A DNA stretch of 64,000 nt, from the NCBI GenBank assembly GCA_965112735.1, contig OZ218950.1:7316001-7380000 (forward strand). Reading direction: 5' to 3'. Source of the stretch: Phaeosaccion multiseriatum (lineage: Eukaryota; Ochrophyta, other classes). Of the stretch, positions 10,606 through 20,950 are shown piece after piece. The position numbers and the translations under genes are program-made. The notes below the pieces were generated by a model. It did no database searches. It was not told where the DNA came from and worked only from the letters and a program-made list of their open reading frames with translations. Numbering within the stretch: the stretch's first letter is position 1; the number at the start of each line of letters is the position of its first letter.

Positions 10606-13391
10606 AGAGAGGGAAGAAGAAAAGGCGACGAGGGGACAAAACACACAGAGAAAGAGAGGGCGCAAGTGCCAAAGAGCGAGCGAGACAGCGAGCCAAAGGC
10701 ATACATACGCATACATACGCATACATACCTGCAGTTCTTGGTGTTGATGATGATGCGCTCCATGCGCTCCTCTGCCCATATGAGCTGACATGCCACACCG
10801 ATGTTGATGGCCGTCTGAGCAGGAGGGGGGCGGTTGCGTCAGTAGTGCCTTTCGGGTTAGGGTTACGACCTTGGGGTTACGACCTTGGGGTTACGATGCT
10901 GCCCCTTCCCTGTTGCCCATCTCATCTCTGCCTTGCCTCGCCTCTACCCCTTACCTCCTCCTTGTCCCCCGTGATGACCCATACCGTGATGCCCCCCCTG
11001 ATGAGCCGCTCAATGGCTCTGCCCACCCCGTCCTGCAGTTTGTCCTCGATGGCCGTGCCCCCCAGCAGGTCCAGCCCCTGAGTTGAGCACACGGAACGGA
11101 AGACATGCGAGAGGGGGGGAGGGAGGGTGGGTGGGTGGGAGGGAGGGAGGGAGATTTCAGCTCGAGGCATACATATGCATACGAGAGGGCAGGCGAGACA
11201 CCTTTGTCCATCCTTCCGCACCCCACCCTGCCTGATACCCCCCCCCCCCATCTGCTGCCATCCACCGCACCCCCCCCCACTGACCTGCTCCACCTCTGCC
11301 ATGAGCTGCTCAATCTTGTTGGGCCTTCCCGCGATGCGCTTCTCCTGCTCGGCCACGTCTGTCGTCGCCAAGTCGTAGAGCCGGTCCCAGACCAGGTACT
11401 GCAGTTGGTGATACAGAGGCGGCAGTGGGGCAGTTGGTGATACAAACAGTAAGGAGCAGACGGGCAGTCATACGTTAGGTCCGACCGACCGGGCAGGAAG
11501 TAGCAGCAGAAGCAGCAGTTGGTGATACAGCAGATACAGCAGTTGGTGATAAAGGAGATGCAATGCAGCAGTTGGTGGTACATCCCACCTCCTCCTCTGG
11601 GATGTCCTTGCTGGCGACGACGAGCGTCCTCAAGCCCTCCTCCGCAGTCTCCTCCAAGTGCTGAATCTAACGGGTGAGAAGAGGTGTAAAGGGAGATCAA
11701 GTCAGTCTCTCAGTCAGTCAGTCACTCACTCACTCACTCAGCCAGTCAATCACTCAAGTCAGTCAATCACTCGTTCAGTCAGTCAGTCAGTCAGTCAATG
11801 AGCAGCTTCGATCAAACTCGTGAGGTGTCAGGTGTGAGGGGGCATCCAGTCAGTAAGTCACACAGCCAAGACGAGAGAGAAAAGAGGGTCGTTGACTTAC
11901 TGTTAAGTCTCTGACGGCCTTCTTCTCGGGCAGGTCCTTGAGTAAGGGCAGCATCGTGGTGTCGGCCCCTTTGGCCAGCAATCGCACCTAACCACAGCGA
12001 GAGGAGGGGAGGACAGGTGTGACTAGGTGAGGTGACTGATGTGATTGACGCCGGTGACCACGGCTTGCTTCCGTTCACAGATGGCGCAAGGCCTGCCTGC
12101 CTGCCTCTCTCACCGTGCCCTCGGGCGTCCTGACGATGACACTCATCCTCTTCCTGACGGAGTTGAAGCCCAAGATGCGCAGCACTTCGTACTCGGAAAC
12201 CTCCTCGCTGCCAAGCACACGCTCCAGAGGCCCTGCCATGTCGCTGAGAGAGGGGGAAGTGAAGAGAGAAGAAGGGGTTGAGGGGAAGAGAGAAGAAGGG
12301 GTTGAGGGGAAGAGAGGAGAGAAGTGAAGTGTAGAAGGGGTGGGAGGGGAAGAGAGGAGGGGGGGAGAGACAAGGGGGAAGAGAGGAGAGGGAGAGAGTG
12401 ACTGACAAGACGGCCCCACACGACCCGACAAAGAGAGGAGAGGGAGAGAGTGACTGACAAGACGGCCCCACACGACCCGACAAAGCCCTCTCTGCCTATG
12501 CCCTCTGCCCCCCCCCCCACTAAGAGAAGCAACAGCAGCTCTTCTCCAAGAGGGGCGCCCCTCCCCTCCCTCTGCCTTGTCAAGACCAAGGCCCTACCTG
12601 GTGGAAATGACGGCGATGTCGTCAATGCGATCAGCGAACTCAAACCCAAAGTACTTGGCCCCGAGCACGAGGGCCTCTTCATCGGGGCTGGAGGCGCTGA
12701 GCTGCATCTCCTCAGAGGGGTCCTCGGAGCGCTCAGGGATGACGGTGTGGCACAGGGCAAGCGCCAGGAAGAAGCCACGAACGCACTCACTGTCCTCGGC
12801 TGCCTTGAGAGAGGAGTCTAGCGGATGGCAGCGGATGGTGTGGGTGCGTGGGTGGGGGAGAGGAGAAGGACCAGCATGGATATGGATTGGAGGCTTCTCG
12901 AGACATTTGCAGGCATACGGGAGACTTGGTCAGGACAGCGCCTCCCCTCCCCATGGCGGTAGCTCCGTCACCAACAACCATTCACATGTGCTCCACCAGC
13001 TGCTATTAGCGATCACCCATCAGCTCCTGTTAACGGTTTGCCCACTCCACCCTCCGTCCCTCGTGACTTACCTCCCCCTCTTGCCACTGGTCTGCCGCTG
13101 CTCATAGCGCTGCTCATAGCACCCTCTCCCCCCTGCGTGCCCCCCCCCCCCCCTGCCCCCCTCCTCGTCCACCTCGCCCTTCTTCGTCTTGCTCTCCTCC
13201 TCGTCCACCTCGCCCTCCTTCGTTTTGCTGCCCCCCCCCTCCTCCCCCTCCTCGCCCCCCCTCCGATATCTTAACACTTGAAAGAGGCGTGGGTCGTAGA
13301 AGTTGACATGATTGGAGGACAGCTCCTTGGCCCTCTCCTCCGCTATCAAAGCCTCCTCGGGGATCGCCTCGCCCTTGACCTAAGCAGTGCC

Positions 13392-13422
<31 letters not shown>

Positions 13423-16400
13423 GGGGTACCGTCAGAGCAGGCACGCTAACCCGTCAAGTCAAGCCAAAGAGTCGGATGGAAGATGGAAGCACTCATTACT
13501 CAACCACAAGAGCCCCCCTCCCTCCCCACCTTTAGAGCGGCGTGGCCGATCTCTGTGAGCCCCTTCCCATACAAGGTCCCATTAATGGTGCACTTGCGGA
13601 AGTCCATGACGTTCTGTGTGAGGGTGCCCGTCTTGTCGGAGAAGATGTGGCTGATCTGCCCCAAGTCCTCGTTGAGGTTCATGGTCCTCACCCTGGCGGG
13701 GGTGTCCGAGGCGGCATGGTACATGTCCAGATCTTGGTTCATGAACCAGCTCTGGGGGGGGGGGGTTAAGTCCAAGGATGGTGGGTGGGTAGGTGGGTGG
13801 AGGTGTGGGTGCCAGAGAGGTGGGGCGAAAACGTCAGTGAGTCAGTGAGTCAGTCAATAGTCGGCTATCCGGCAACGACCGACGCACGACACAGTTGCGG
13901 CAGAGGCCTCCCTTCCCCCCACCCCATCCACTGCCATCCCTTCCCCCAACCCCATCCACTGCCATCCCTTCCCCCCACCCCATCCACTGCTTTCCCTTCT
14001 CCCCACCCCATCCCATCCGCTCACCCACCTGGAAGAAGCGGATGAAATTCTGCGTGACGTAGAGCGAGATGGGGATGAAGCCGTACAGTAGCAGAACGTA
14101 GTAGAAGAACTGCACCACGCAGTCACCCACCAGCGCCCCCGCGCTGTCCAGCGGCAGATCGAGATACCACACCCCGTCTCCTGCCGAGTTGCGGAGGCTC
14201 CACACAGTGCTGCCCACGGAGCCGATGATGCAAAAGCTCAACATGAGGGAGGCGATGCGGCGGATCTCGTAGTTGATGCGACTGTTCAGCGCACTCGACT
14301 TCTCAGGAGGGGTCGACAGCGCCATCATCACCTGTGTGGGGGGGGGGGATGGCAGCGGATGGATAGAGGACGGTGGGTGGCAGCAGAGCGTGAGGGTGAG
14401 GGTGCAGGGCGTACACAGATGCAACTCCTCGCAAGCTCTCCTTCGAGGATCAGGGGAGGACAGCGAGTGCCCCTCTTTCTTTGCTTGGCCCCTCTTGGGC
14501 CCCTCTTGGGCCCCTCTTTCTTTGGTTGGCCCCTCTTGGGCCCCTCTTTCTTTGGTTGGCCCCTCTTGGGCCCCTCTATCTATGGTTGGCCCCTCTTGTG
14601 CCCCTCTTGGGCCCCTCTATCTTTGGTTGGCCCCTCTTGGGCCCCTCTTGGGCCCCTCTATCCGTGAGAGGGGGGTGCCGCTGCCAACAGCTCCTCAGCA
14701 GCTCCTGTGACTGTCCACAGGCCCTGCCCTGTATCACCAACTGCCCTGCCCACCCCACCTTCGTGTCGTGCCCCGTGTTGAGTACGAGGCCGACCGCCCA
14801 TTGACTGTTGCGCAGCACCGTGCCTCTCAGCAGCAAGTTGTCGTGGTTCAAGGGCTCACGCACAGTAATCTTCACAGGGGATTTCCGCCTCGAGCTCGCC
14901 GTCTCCCCTCTCCCCCTCCCGCTCCCCTCGCCTCCCTCCGCCCCTCCTCTACCCCCTTCGGAGCCCGAGTTCGCCGCGCTGACGGTGCCTGCCCCCCCTC
15001 CCTCGCCCCCCCCCCCCTCCCCCTCCTCCAACCCCTCCCCGTGGCTCATCTTCTCTTCCCCTGCCCCGCCCCCCTCGTTGGGCGTCTCGTGGCCCAAGTC
15101 CGAGGCCAAGGAGTTGATGTCCGAAGGGTGCGCTCTGAGCTTGAGAGTGCCTGTGAAGGTGTCGATTGACTTGTTGGGGTGTTCCATCACCACCTAAGGA
15201 GGAGAGAGAGAAGTGAGGAGGGGGGTGCGAGGAGACAGGAGAGAAGAGGGTGAGAGAGGACAGAGGGAAGGAGAGAGGAGAAGAGAGAGAGCGGAGAGAG
15301 AGCACACAGGGGCGGTAGGGTCGATGGCATGGGACAGACACAAACATGTATCGCCCCCTCCCCCCCCTTCTCCCCCTTCTCCCCCTCCCTCCTCTGCCGC
15401 ACCTCCCCCTCGAAACTGGCGGTGTCTGCCCCGTTGAACACCTTGCCAGTAAGGCTCTTGAGTTGGTAGCGGATCTTGAGGTTGGTCTCACCGTCCAGCG
15501 ACTTGGTCTCCACATAGCACACCCCTCCGAAGGAGTCGGGCGCGTAGGGCTCGTGAACGCCCACCACGGCCATGTCAGCAGGCACCTCGTGCCTGGCCAG
15601 TGAAAAAAGGGTTGGAGGTTTGCTTGCTGCTGCCCATATGCCTGCTGCCACTCGATATCGACGACCTCATGGGTGGTACACTAAAACTCAAACCAAGCTG
15701 CAGCTAAGCTGACTCGCTAGCGGGGTTGAAGCGCTGAAACTGAATCTCTTCTCCCCCTCCCCATTCCCAAACATCCCGCACCCCTCTGCCCCGCCCCATC
15801 CTTCTGCCCCCCCCCCCACCCCTCACCTGTTGAACACTTTAACAAAGTCCCCCACGGCCACTTGCCAGCGCTGCACTGTCTTCCAGCCTCCCCGCTGCGC
15901 GTCTGAGGGGGATGGGGGGTGCAGTTGAGGGGTGCAGTTGAGGGGTGCAGTTGAGGGGTGCAGTTGAGGGGTGCAGTTGAGGGGTGCAGTTGAGGGGTGC
16001 AGTTGAGGGGTGCAGTTGAGGGGTGCAGTTGAGGTGTGCACTTGAGGGGTGCACTTGAGGGGTGCACTTGAGGGGTGCACTTGAGGGGTGCACTTGAGGG
16101 GTGCACTTGAGGGGTGCACTTGAGGGGTGCACTTGAGGGGTGCACTTGAGGGGTGCACTTGAGGGGTGCACTTTGAGGTCAGTTCAGTTCAGAGGAGGGC
16201 TTAGGGACGGGGGCAAGGGTAGGGGCGTTTAGGCCTCCACCCTACCTTGCTTCGTTCCCTCCCTCCAACCTGTCAGCCCCCTCCCCCCCCGGCTACCGCC
16301 GCCTCTCTTATGTGGCAAGCTCCTCTGTTCTACCTTCTGCGCCTACTGTGCTGCTATAGTCAGTCAGTCAGTCTGTCTGTCTGTCAGTCAGCCAGTCAGT

Positions 16401-18897
16401 CAGTCATTCAGTCAGTCAGTGAAGTCAGTCAGTCAGTCAGTCAGTGAGTCAGTGAGTCAGTGAGTCAGTGAGTCAGTGAGTCAGTGAGTCAGTGAGTCAG
16501 ACAGTCAGTCAGTCAGTCAGTCAGTCAGTCAGTCAGTCAGTTAGTCTGTGAGTCTGTCAGTCAGTTAGTCCGACAGCCAGTCAGTCAGTTAGTCAGTCAG
16601 TCAGTCAGTCAGTCAGTCAGTCAGTCAGTTAGTCTCTAAGTCTGTCAGTCAGTCAGTCAGTCAGACCGACAGCCAGTCATTCACTCACCCCACACTTTTG
16701 TTGGCGCCGCGTTCGCTTTGGAATCCGCACGGTGCCGTGCAAGGTCCTGACACAGGCAGCAGACAGCATAGGGGCAGCAGGCATATGGGAAGGCAGGTAG
16801 GACGGCAGGAGAGTTAGGTGGGCAGCCGCCCCACCCAAGCACACCCATGTAGGCACAGCCACACACAGCCACACGTCTGCTGCCATCTCACCTCCAGCAC
16901 TGCGAACAACGCGTCGATCATGACGATGATGAGCAGAGGAAGCGCCTGGGGGGAGGAGGGAGGAGGGAGGAGAGGGAAGGGAAGGGAAGGGGACGGATGG
17001 GACGGAGGGGAGAGGCGAGGGGTGAGACACAGACAGACAGACAGAGCCCCCCTCCCCCCCTCTGCCTCTCTGTATGCATACGTGGGCACGAGCATATGGG
17101 CCAAGATGCAAGCCCTGACCCAAGCGATGACGGACTGACTCAAGCCGTGACTGATGCATACAAGCCCTGATCTATCTGACTCAAGCGATGACTCACCGTG
17201 ATGGGCACTCCGAAAGTGTTGGTGATGGCGGGGATGGTCTGCTCATTCAGCGTTGTTACGTAAGGGAGTGGGGCATGAGTGTGTGAGCCACAGACGAGAG
17301 AGAGAGACGGCAGTAGACGGGGGAGGCACCCCACCCCAACCCAGCAAGCAAAAAGAAGCGTCAAGTAACCCAACAAAAGATACAGGCAGAAGAGAAGAAG
17401 CTCTCCCCTTGCCCCACCGGACCCTCTGGCGCGCTCTCTCTCTCTTTCTCTCTCTCACACACACACACACTTGCTGGCCCAGCTTTGTTCTCTCATGTTG
17501 ACCCCCCTCTCCCACCCCCCTCAAACGTCAAGATAGTAGCCCCCTTGCCCTCCTCATGACCTGCATGGCCGCCACACAGAGGAAGTACACGTTGGCGATC
17601 TTCTTGCGCGGGTTGAACTCGAACATCAGGAACTTGGGCAGGAAGGAGTACCACTCATACTTGGACGTCTAAGGATGGCAGCACATGGTGGCACAGGGGG
17701 GTGAGGGAGGGGAGGGGAGATGGCAGAGGACGGGTGTGCGCCTTCCTCACCTTGACGAAGTTGTCTCTGAAGGCGTACTTCTGCGGTGTGTTGACCTGCA
17801 CGATACGGTTGGGCTGAAGGTGCGTTGAAGGTGCATTGTGCGATTGTGTGATTGGGAATGCAGGGGAGGGGAGGGGGGGCGTTTGGTGAGCGTCAGCGGC
17901 TTGTCTTGTCTCGTACAGAGAGAGGGAGGTCCCCTCTTGTGTGCAGAAACGGGTCAGCACCCACCCCAGGCCCTGGCACAAGCAACGGGGACCATCCTCG
18001 AACACGCATGGGTCCCCCCTCCTCCCCCCCTCTCCTCCTCCTCTCTCCCTCTTTCTCTGTCTCTCTCTGCCTCACCCGTTCCAGCAGTACTTCGGGCTTG
18101 GTGGAGTCCGGCCAGCCGCGGGGGTTGGAATGGGGCAGCTCTCCTTTGAAGCAGCACTGCAGACACGACACGGAGCGCAGCATGTCTTTCAGGCCCTTGG
18201 ACCTCCTCTGCTGGATGGACGCCTTCAACACCTTTTGGTCAATGTCGTGCTCCTGACTGGGCATGATCGAAGCCGCGCGGGCCAAGTCAGTGGGGTTGGC
18301 TGGGGTTGGGCTGAGGGAGAGGGACGACATATTGCTCGCCGCCCGACTGCCGCGATTGCTGCCGCCGCCGAAGACCTTCTTTCCGGTAGGGGGGCTCTCG
18401 TGAATGGTCACATGCTTGGAGGCTTATGCGCCACGAGAGACGAGAGAAAGAGGAGGCAAGCCGGCCACCACAAGGATTAGTACTTCGGCGGGGTAGAGGC
18501 ACAGGGAGGAGGAGCGCTTCCCTTCAGCTATCTTATCCTTGTCTCTCGCCCTTGCCGTAAGGAACTTTCTTCAGCCACCGCCCCGACCCTCTTGTCACTC
18601 AGGCAAGCAAAACCTCCCACAGACCCAGCAGCACGGACCCAGCACTACAGCAAAATTCGCATCGCGAGGGCCCAAAACAGCAAAGGAAAGGCTAATGCAG
18701 CAGCAGTGCTGGGCACGGAGAGGCAACGGGGGTGGCGGGAGGAAAAGCCTCCAATCCCCCCCTCTGCCATGGGAATTAACCGCCTCTGCAGGCCCGGTTT
18801 CCAACCAGCCCCTGCATGGATGCTTACCTTTGGGTTTGAGCGAGGAGAGAAGGCCGTCCTCCCCCTGCGCCTCTGACTCTTCTGCTGGAGGCTTCAT
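5393..18897 (-). CDS. P4-type ATPase, phospholipid flippase
   Basis: Thirty exons, about 1,884 aa, in coding order: 18897-18828, 18422-18076, 17813-17751, 17668-17561, 17238-17197, 16945-16892, 16746-16689, 15902-15827, 15592-15403, 15193-14759, 14331-14029, 13751-13530, 13379-13173, 12803-12598, 12243-12114, 11987-11901, 11666-11589, 11398-11285, 11077-10955, 10814-10729, 10374-10178, 9960-9674, 9247-9093, 8745-8508, 8218-8110, 8003-7640, 7477-7331, 7071-6956, 6642-6443, 6235-5393. Hallmarks in order are DGETNLK (about 308), the P4-specific TM4 motif PISL (568-571), DKTGTLT with the phosphorylated Asp at 621, DKLQDGV and TGDK, TAINIG, GDGANDV, and a hydrophobic C-terminal half. P4-ATPases move aminophospholipids to the cytosolic leaflet. 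Low-complexity insertions occur after the DGET segment, after the P-loop domain and in exon 22 (Ala-Gly repeat). The tail is about 280 aa, Asp/Glu-rich. The exon 13 donor is uncertain. An in-frame ATG at 18990 could add 31 residues. Confidence 0.9.
9250..9578. repeat. purine-rich (GA)n low-complexity intron
   Basis: The P4-ATPase intron between exons 22 and 23 is almost wholly G and A on the plus strand, hence C/T on the sense strand, in irregular GAGA/GAAA runs. The protein-like ORFs on both strands are compositional artefacts. Confidence 0.85.
9834..9892 (-). repeat. coding hexanucleotide repeat, (Ala-Gly)n
   Basis: Inside exon 22 of the P4-ATPase, about nine (CACCAG) units encode an alternating Gly-Ala run on the minus strand. 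The run sits in the cytoplasmic nucleotide-binding region as a disordered insertion. Confidence 0.85.
10550..10602. repeat. (CA)n microsatellite
   Basis: About 26 CA units in the P4-ATPase intron between exons 20 and 21. Confidence 0.95.
10856..10896. repeat. short telomere-like tract with 14-15-bp repeats
   Basis: GGGTTAGGGTTACGACC followed by two copies of TTGGGGTTACGACC-like sequence, within the P4-ATPase intron between exons 19 and 20. It holds only two TTAGGG-like units, so it is not a telomere. Confidence 0.6.
14481..14662. repeat. intronic minisatellite, about 30-bp composite unit
   Basis: Irregular repeats of GGCCCCTCTTGGGCCCCTCT with TTCTTTGGTT spacers (some variants ATCTATGGTT) in the P4-ATPase intron between exons 10 and 11. 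All three plus frames stay open through it. Confidence 0.85.
15914..16175. repeat. 13-bp minisatellite with two sequence blocks
   Basis: Unit GGGGTGCAGTTGA (nine copies) followed by a transitional unit and about eleven copies of GGGGTGCACTTGA. The two blocks differ by one base. Located in the P4-ATPase intron between exons 7 and 8. Confidence 0.9.
16352..16687. repeat. (TCAG)n tetranucleotide array next to a splice donor
   Basis: About 330 bp of TCAG/TGAG repeats with interruptions. On the minus, coding strand the array begins immediately after the exon 7 donor GTGAGTGA. Confidence 0.9.
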
Positions 18898-19185
18898 TTT
18901 TTTGTTCGTTTGGGCTGAACTGCCAATGAGGCACTTATATCGTGATACGCAAACCGCTCCACACGCGACAGCTTCACGGAAGCATGGCAATGGAGCTCCG
19001 TCCTCCCGACGCTGGAAGGAGCTCTATCTCCCTTGCTCCCTCCTCGCTGCCTTCCCCTTTCTCTGTGACTTCGTAATTGTTTTGAGATGGAGGAGTATTC
19101 CCCCCCGGGAAGATTCGTCTAGTAAGGCAACGAATCAATGGCCCGGCCCGGTTACATGTAAAAAAAAAAGGTTTTCTTTGTGAAG

Positions 19186-19664
19186 ATGGCATCGATGTGG
19201 GAGGACGCGGGGAAGGACGCGCAGGAGCTGATGGCACACATAATGGAAGGTGCAGACCTTTTATTGCCCAAGCTGCTGGTGGGAATCATAGTTGTATTGC
19301 TGGGGATTGTCATGTTGCAGCTGCAGGAGGAGACGACGCCGCCCATGGTGAATCTGTCCATTCGAAAGGAAGAGGCCAAGGTGGTGGACAGCTACACTAT
19401 CAAGGACATCGAGGAGCTCATGGCCAAGGAGGGCAAGGACAAATGCGTCATGTGCAGGTGCTGGAAAAGCGAAAAGGTGGGTGGGTGGGTGGGTAATTGG
19501 CAAGGGTGGCTTCCCACTTAGGGAATAATCTCTCACAACTGCTCTGCCCTCCCCCCCCCCACCCGCGGGTTTCTTACCAGTTCCCCTTCTGCGACGGCTC
19601 GCACGCAAAGCACAATAAGGAGTGCTCAGATAACACGGGCCCCCTCATCATCAGCAAGAACTAG
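19186..19664 (+). CDS. CDGSH iron-sulfur domain protein (mitoNEET/CISD-like)
   Basis: Two exons, 19186-19476 and 19581-19664, 124 aa. An N-terminal anchor (about residues 27-45) is followed by a short linker and one CDGSH domain. The ligands are C90, C92, C101 and H105, in [20 protein letters not shown], an almost textbook CISD motif, and the protein ends GPLIISKN as in mitoNEET/NAF-1. The intron splits the motif after Lys97. Family members bind a redox-active 2Fe-2S cluster on the cytosolic face of the outer mitochondrial or ER membrane and take part in Fe-S and iron homeostasis. Mitochondrial versus ER location is not decidable here. Only 288 bp separate its ATG from the divergent P4-ATPase ATG. 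The donor GTGGGTGGGTGG is already a repeat. Confidence 0.95.
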
Positions 19665-19682
19665 TGGGCGTGTCCGGAAGGC

Positions 19683-19688
19683 AATAAA
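19683..19688 (+). terminator. AATAAA polyadenylation signal
   Basis: An AATAAA hexamer starts 19 bp after the CDGSH gene stop codon. It is the clearest canonical poly(A) signal I noticed in the window. Confidence 0.5.
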
Positions 19689-20848
19689 GGCAGCGCGGTG
19701 TGATATGTATAGGTATCTTATTTATTACTGGAGGTGCGACCACCACTCCCAGTGCGCTTTAGGCTTCCACACCACACAGCACTAACATGTTAACATGTTG
19801 CGCACTGTGGATAGTGTGTTTGATGATGATTGTGCAGGAGCACTGCCCGGGCCGGCCCTCCGCTGCGGCACCGAGCCCCCGTCCTGAGTCGAACAAGGAA
19901 GGGAGGCGGCTCTGAGTGGACAAGGAGCACCAAGCAAGCCTGAAGCCTGTCTTGTGTTGTCAGCGTCACCTTCGATCACCTCACCACGCGCGTCCTCCAG
20001 CCGCAAGTGCCGCCCCCGCCCTCCGCATCACGGACGGAGTGGGCAGCGCACGCAGACAGGAGAGGAAGAGCTTGAGCGGTGGATTGCTGTTCTTGTTGCC
20101 TTCTCGGGCTGGGTGTATGATATACATGGTACTAGAAGTATGTGTGGTGTGTAGCCTCAGGCCTCAGGCATGTGAGCTGAAGTGAAGTGAGCGGAACGAT
20201 GTTCAATAGTCTAATACACTCTTCTACAACGTCACAACCTAAAACCTGCCTGCTCAAGAGTCTGATTACTGCACTCTTCTCCAACGCTACAGTTACAGTT
20301 ACAGTTACAGTAACAGTTGGTGGATTTGGTGTGCCGTGGCTGGGCTGCGCTGCGTGCCGTGCTTGGTTTGTGGTGAGTTGCCCCCCTCGTCCTTGCCCTT
20401 CTCCTTCTCCTTGTCCGCCCCGTGAGTCAACGACAAAGCCTTCCTCCCTCTGTGCTCTGTGTGCCCCATCGATATGGCCTTGCTGCATGTTTCACTCCCC
20501 GACTCGGTCTTTCCTTTCCCAAGGGAAACGAAGTAGACGGAAACGTCGTCACGGTTGCGAATGCCCTTCTCACCCCATTATTGATGCTTCTATTATCCAA
20601 GGCTACTTACAAACGAACGCTTTAGCGCTCTCTCCCTCCCGCTCGCTTCTACAGAGGGCACCTGTCCGCCGCAGCCATTGCCCGGAGAGGCGCCATCCTC
20701 TTTGTTGCTCGTCGTCCTGTCGTTCAGTTTTTCTTCCATTCTCCCTCCCTCCAGCCGCTTCTCCTTCTTCCTCCTGCCGTTACTCCTTCCTCCTGTCGCT
20801 CCCGCGAAGTGGCACAGCTCTCACTGCCCTCACGAATGGCCGTCGCAA

Positions 20849-20900
<52 letters not shown>

Positions 20901-20940
20901 TCAGTCAGTCAGCCAGTCAGTCAGTCAGTCAGTCAGTCAG
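19689..20940. other. convergent intergenic region
   Basis: 1.25 kb between the CDGSH and hydrolase 3' ends. It contains a short (CAGTTA)n tract near 20290-20320 and, at the right end, a CCAG/TCAG tetranucleotide array (20848-20950). The long plus-strand frame 20187-21275 runs through these repeats and lies antisense to the last hydrolase exon, so I do not call it. Confidence 0.5.
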
Positions 20941-20950
20941 TCAGTCAGTG
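20848..20950. repeat. (CCAG)n/(TCAG)n array
   Basis: Tetranucleotide array with a switch from CCAG to TCAG. The stop codon of the minus-strand hydrolase (complement 20941-20943) lies inside it. Confidence 0.9.

Noticed and set aside
9747-11081. Plus-strand 444-codon ORF
   Set aside because: It crosses several supported P4-ATPase exons on the other strand, including ones with TGDK and TAINIG motifs, plus a (CA)n tract.
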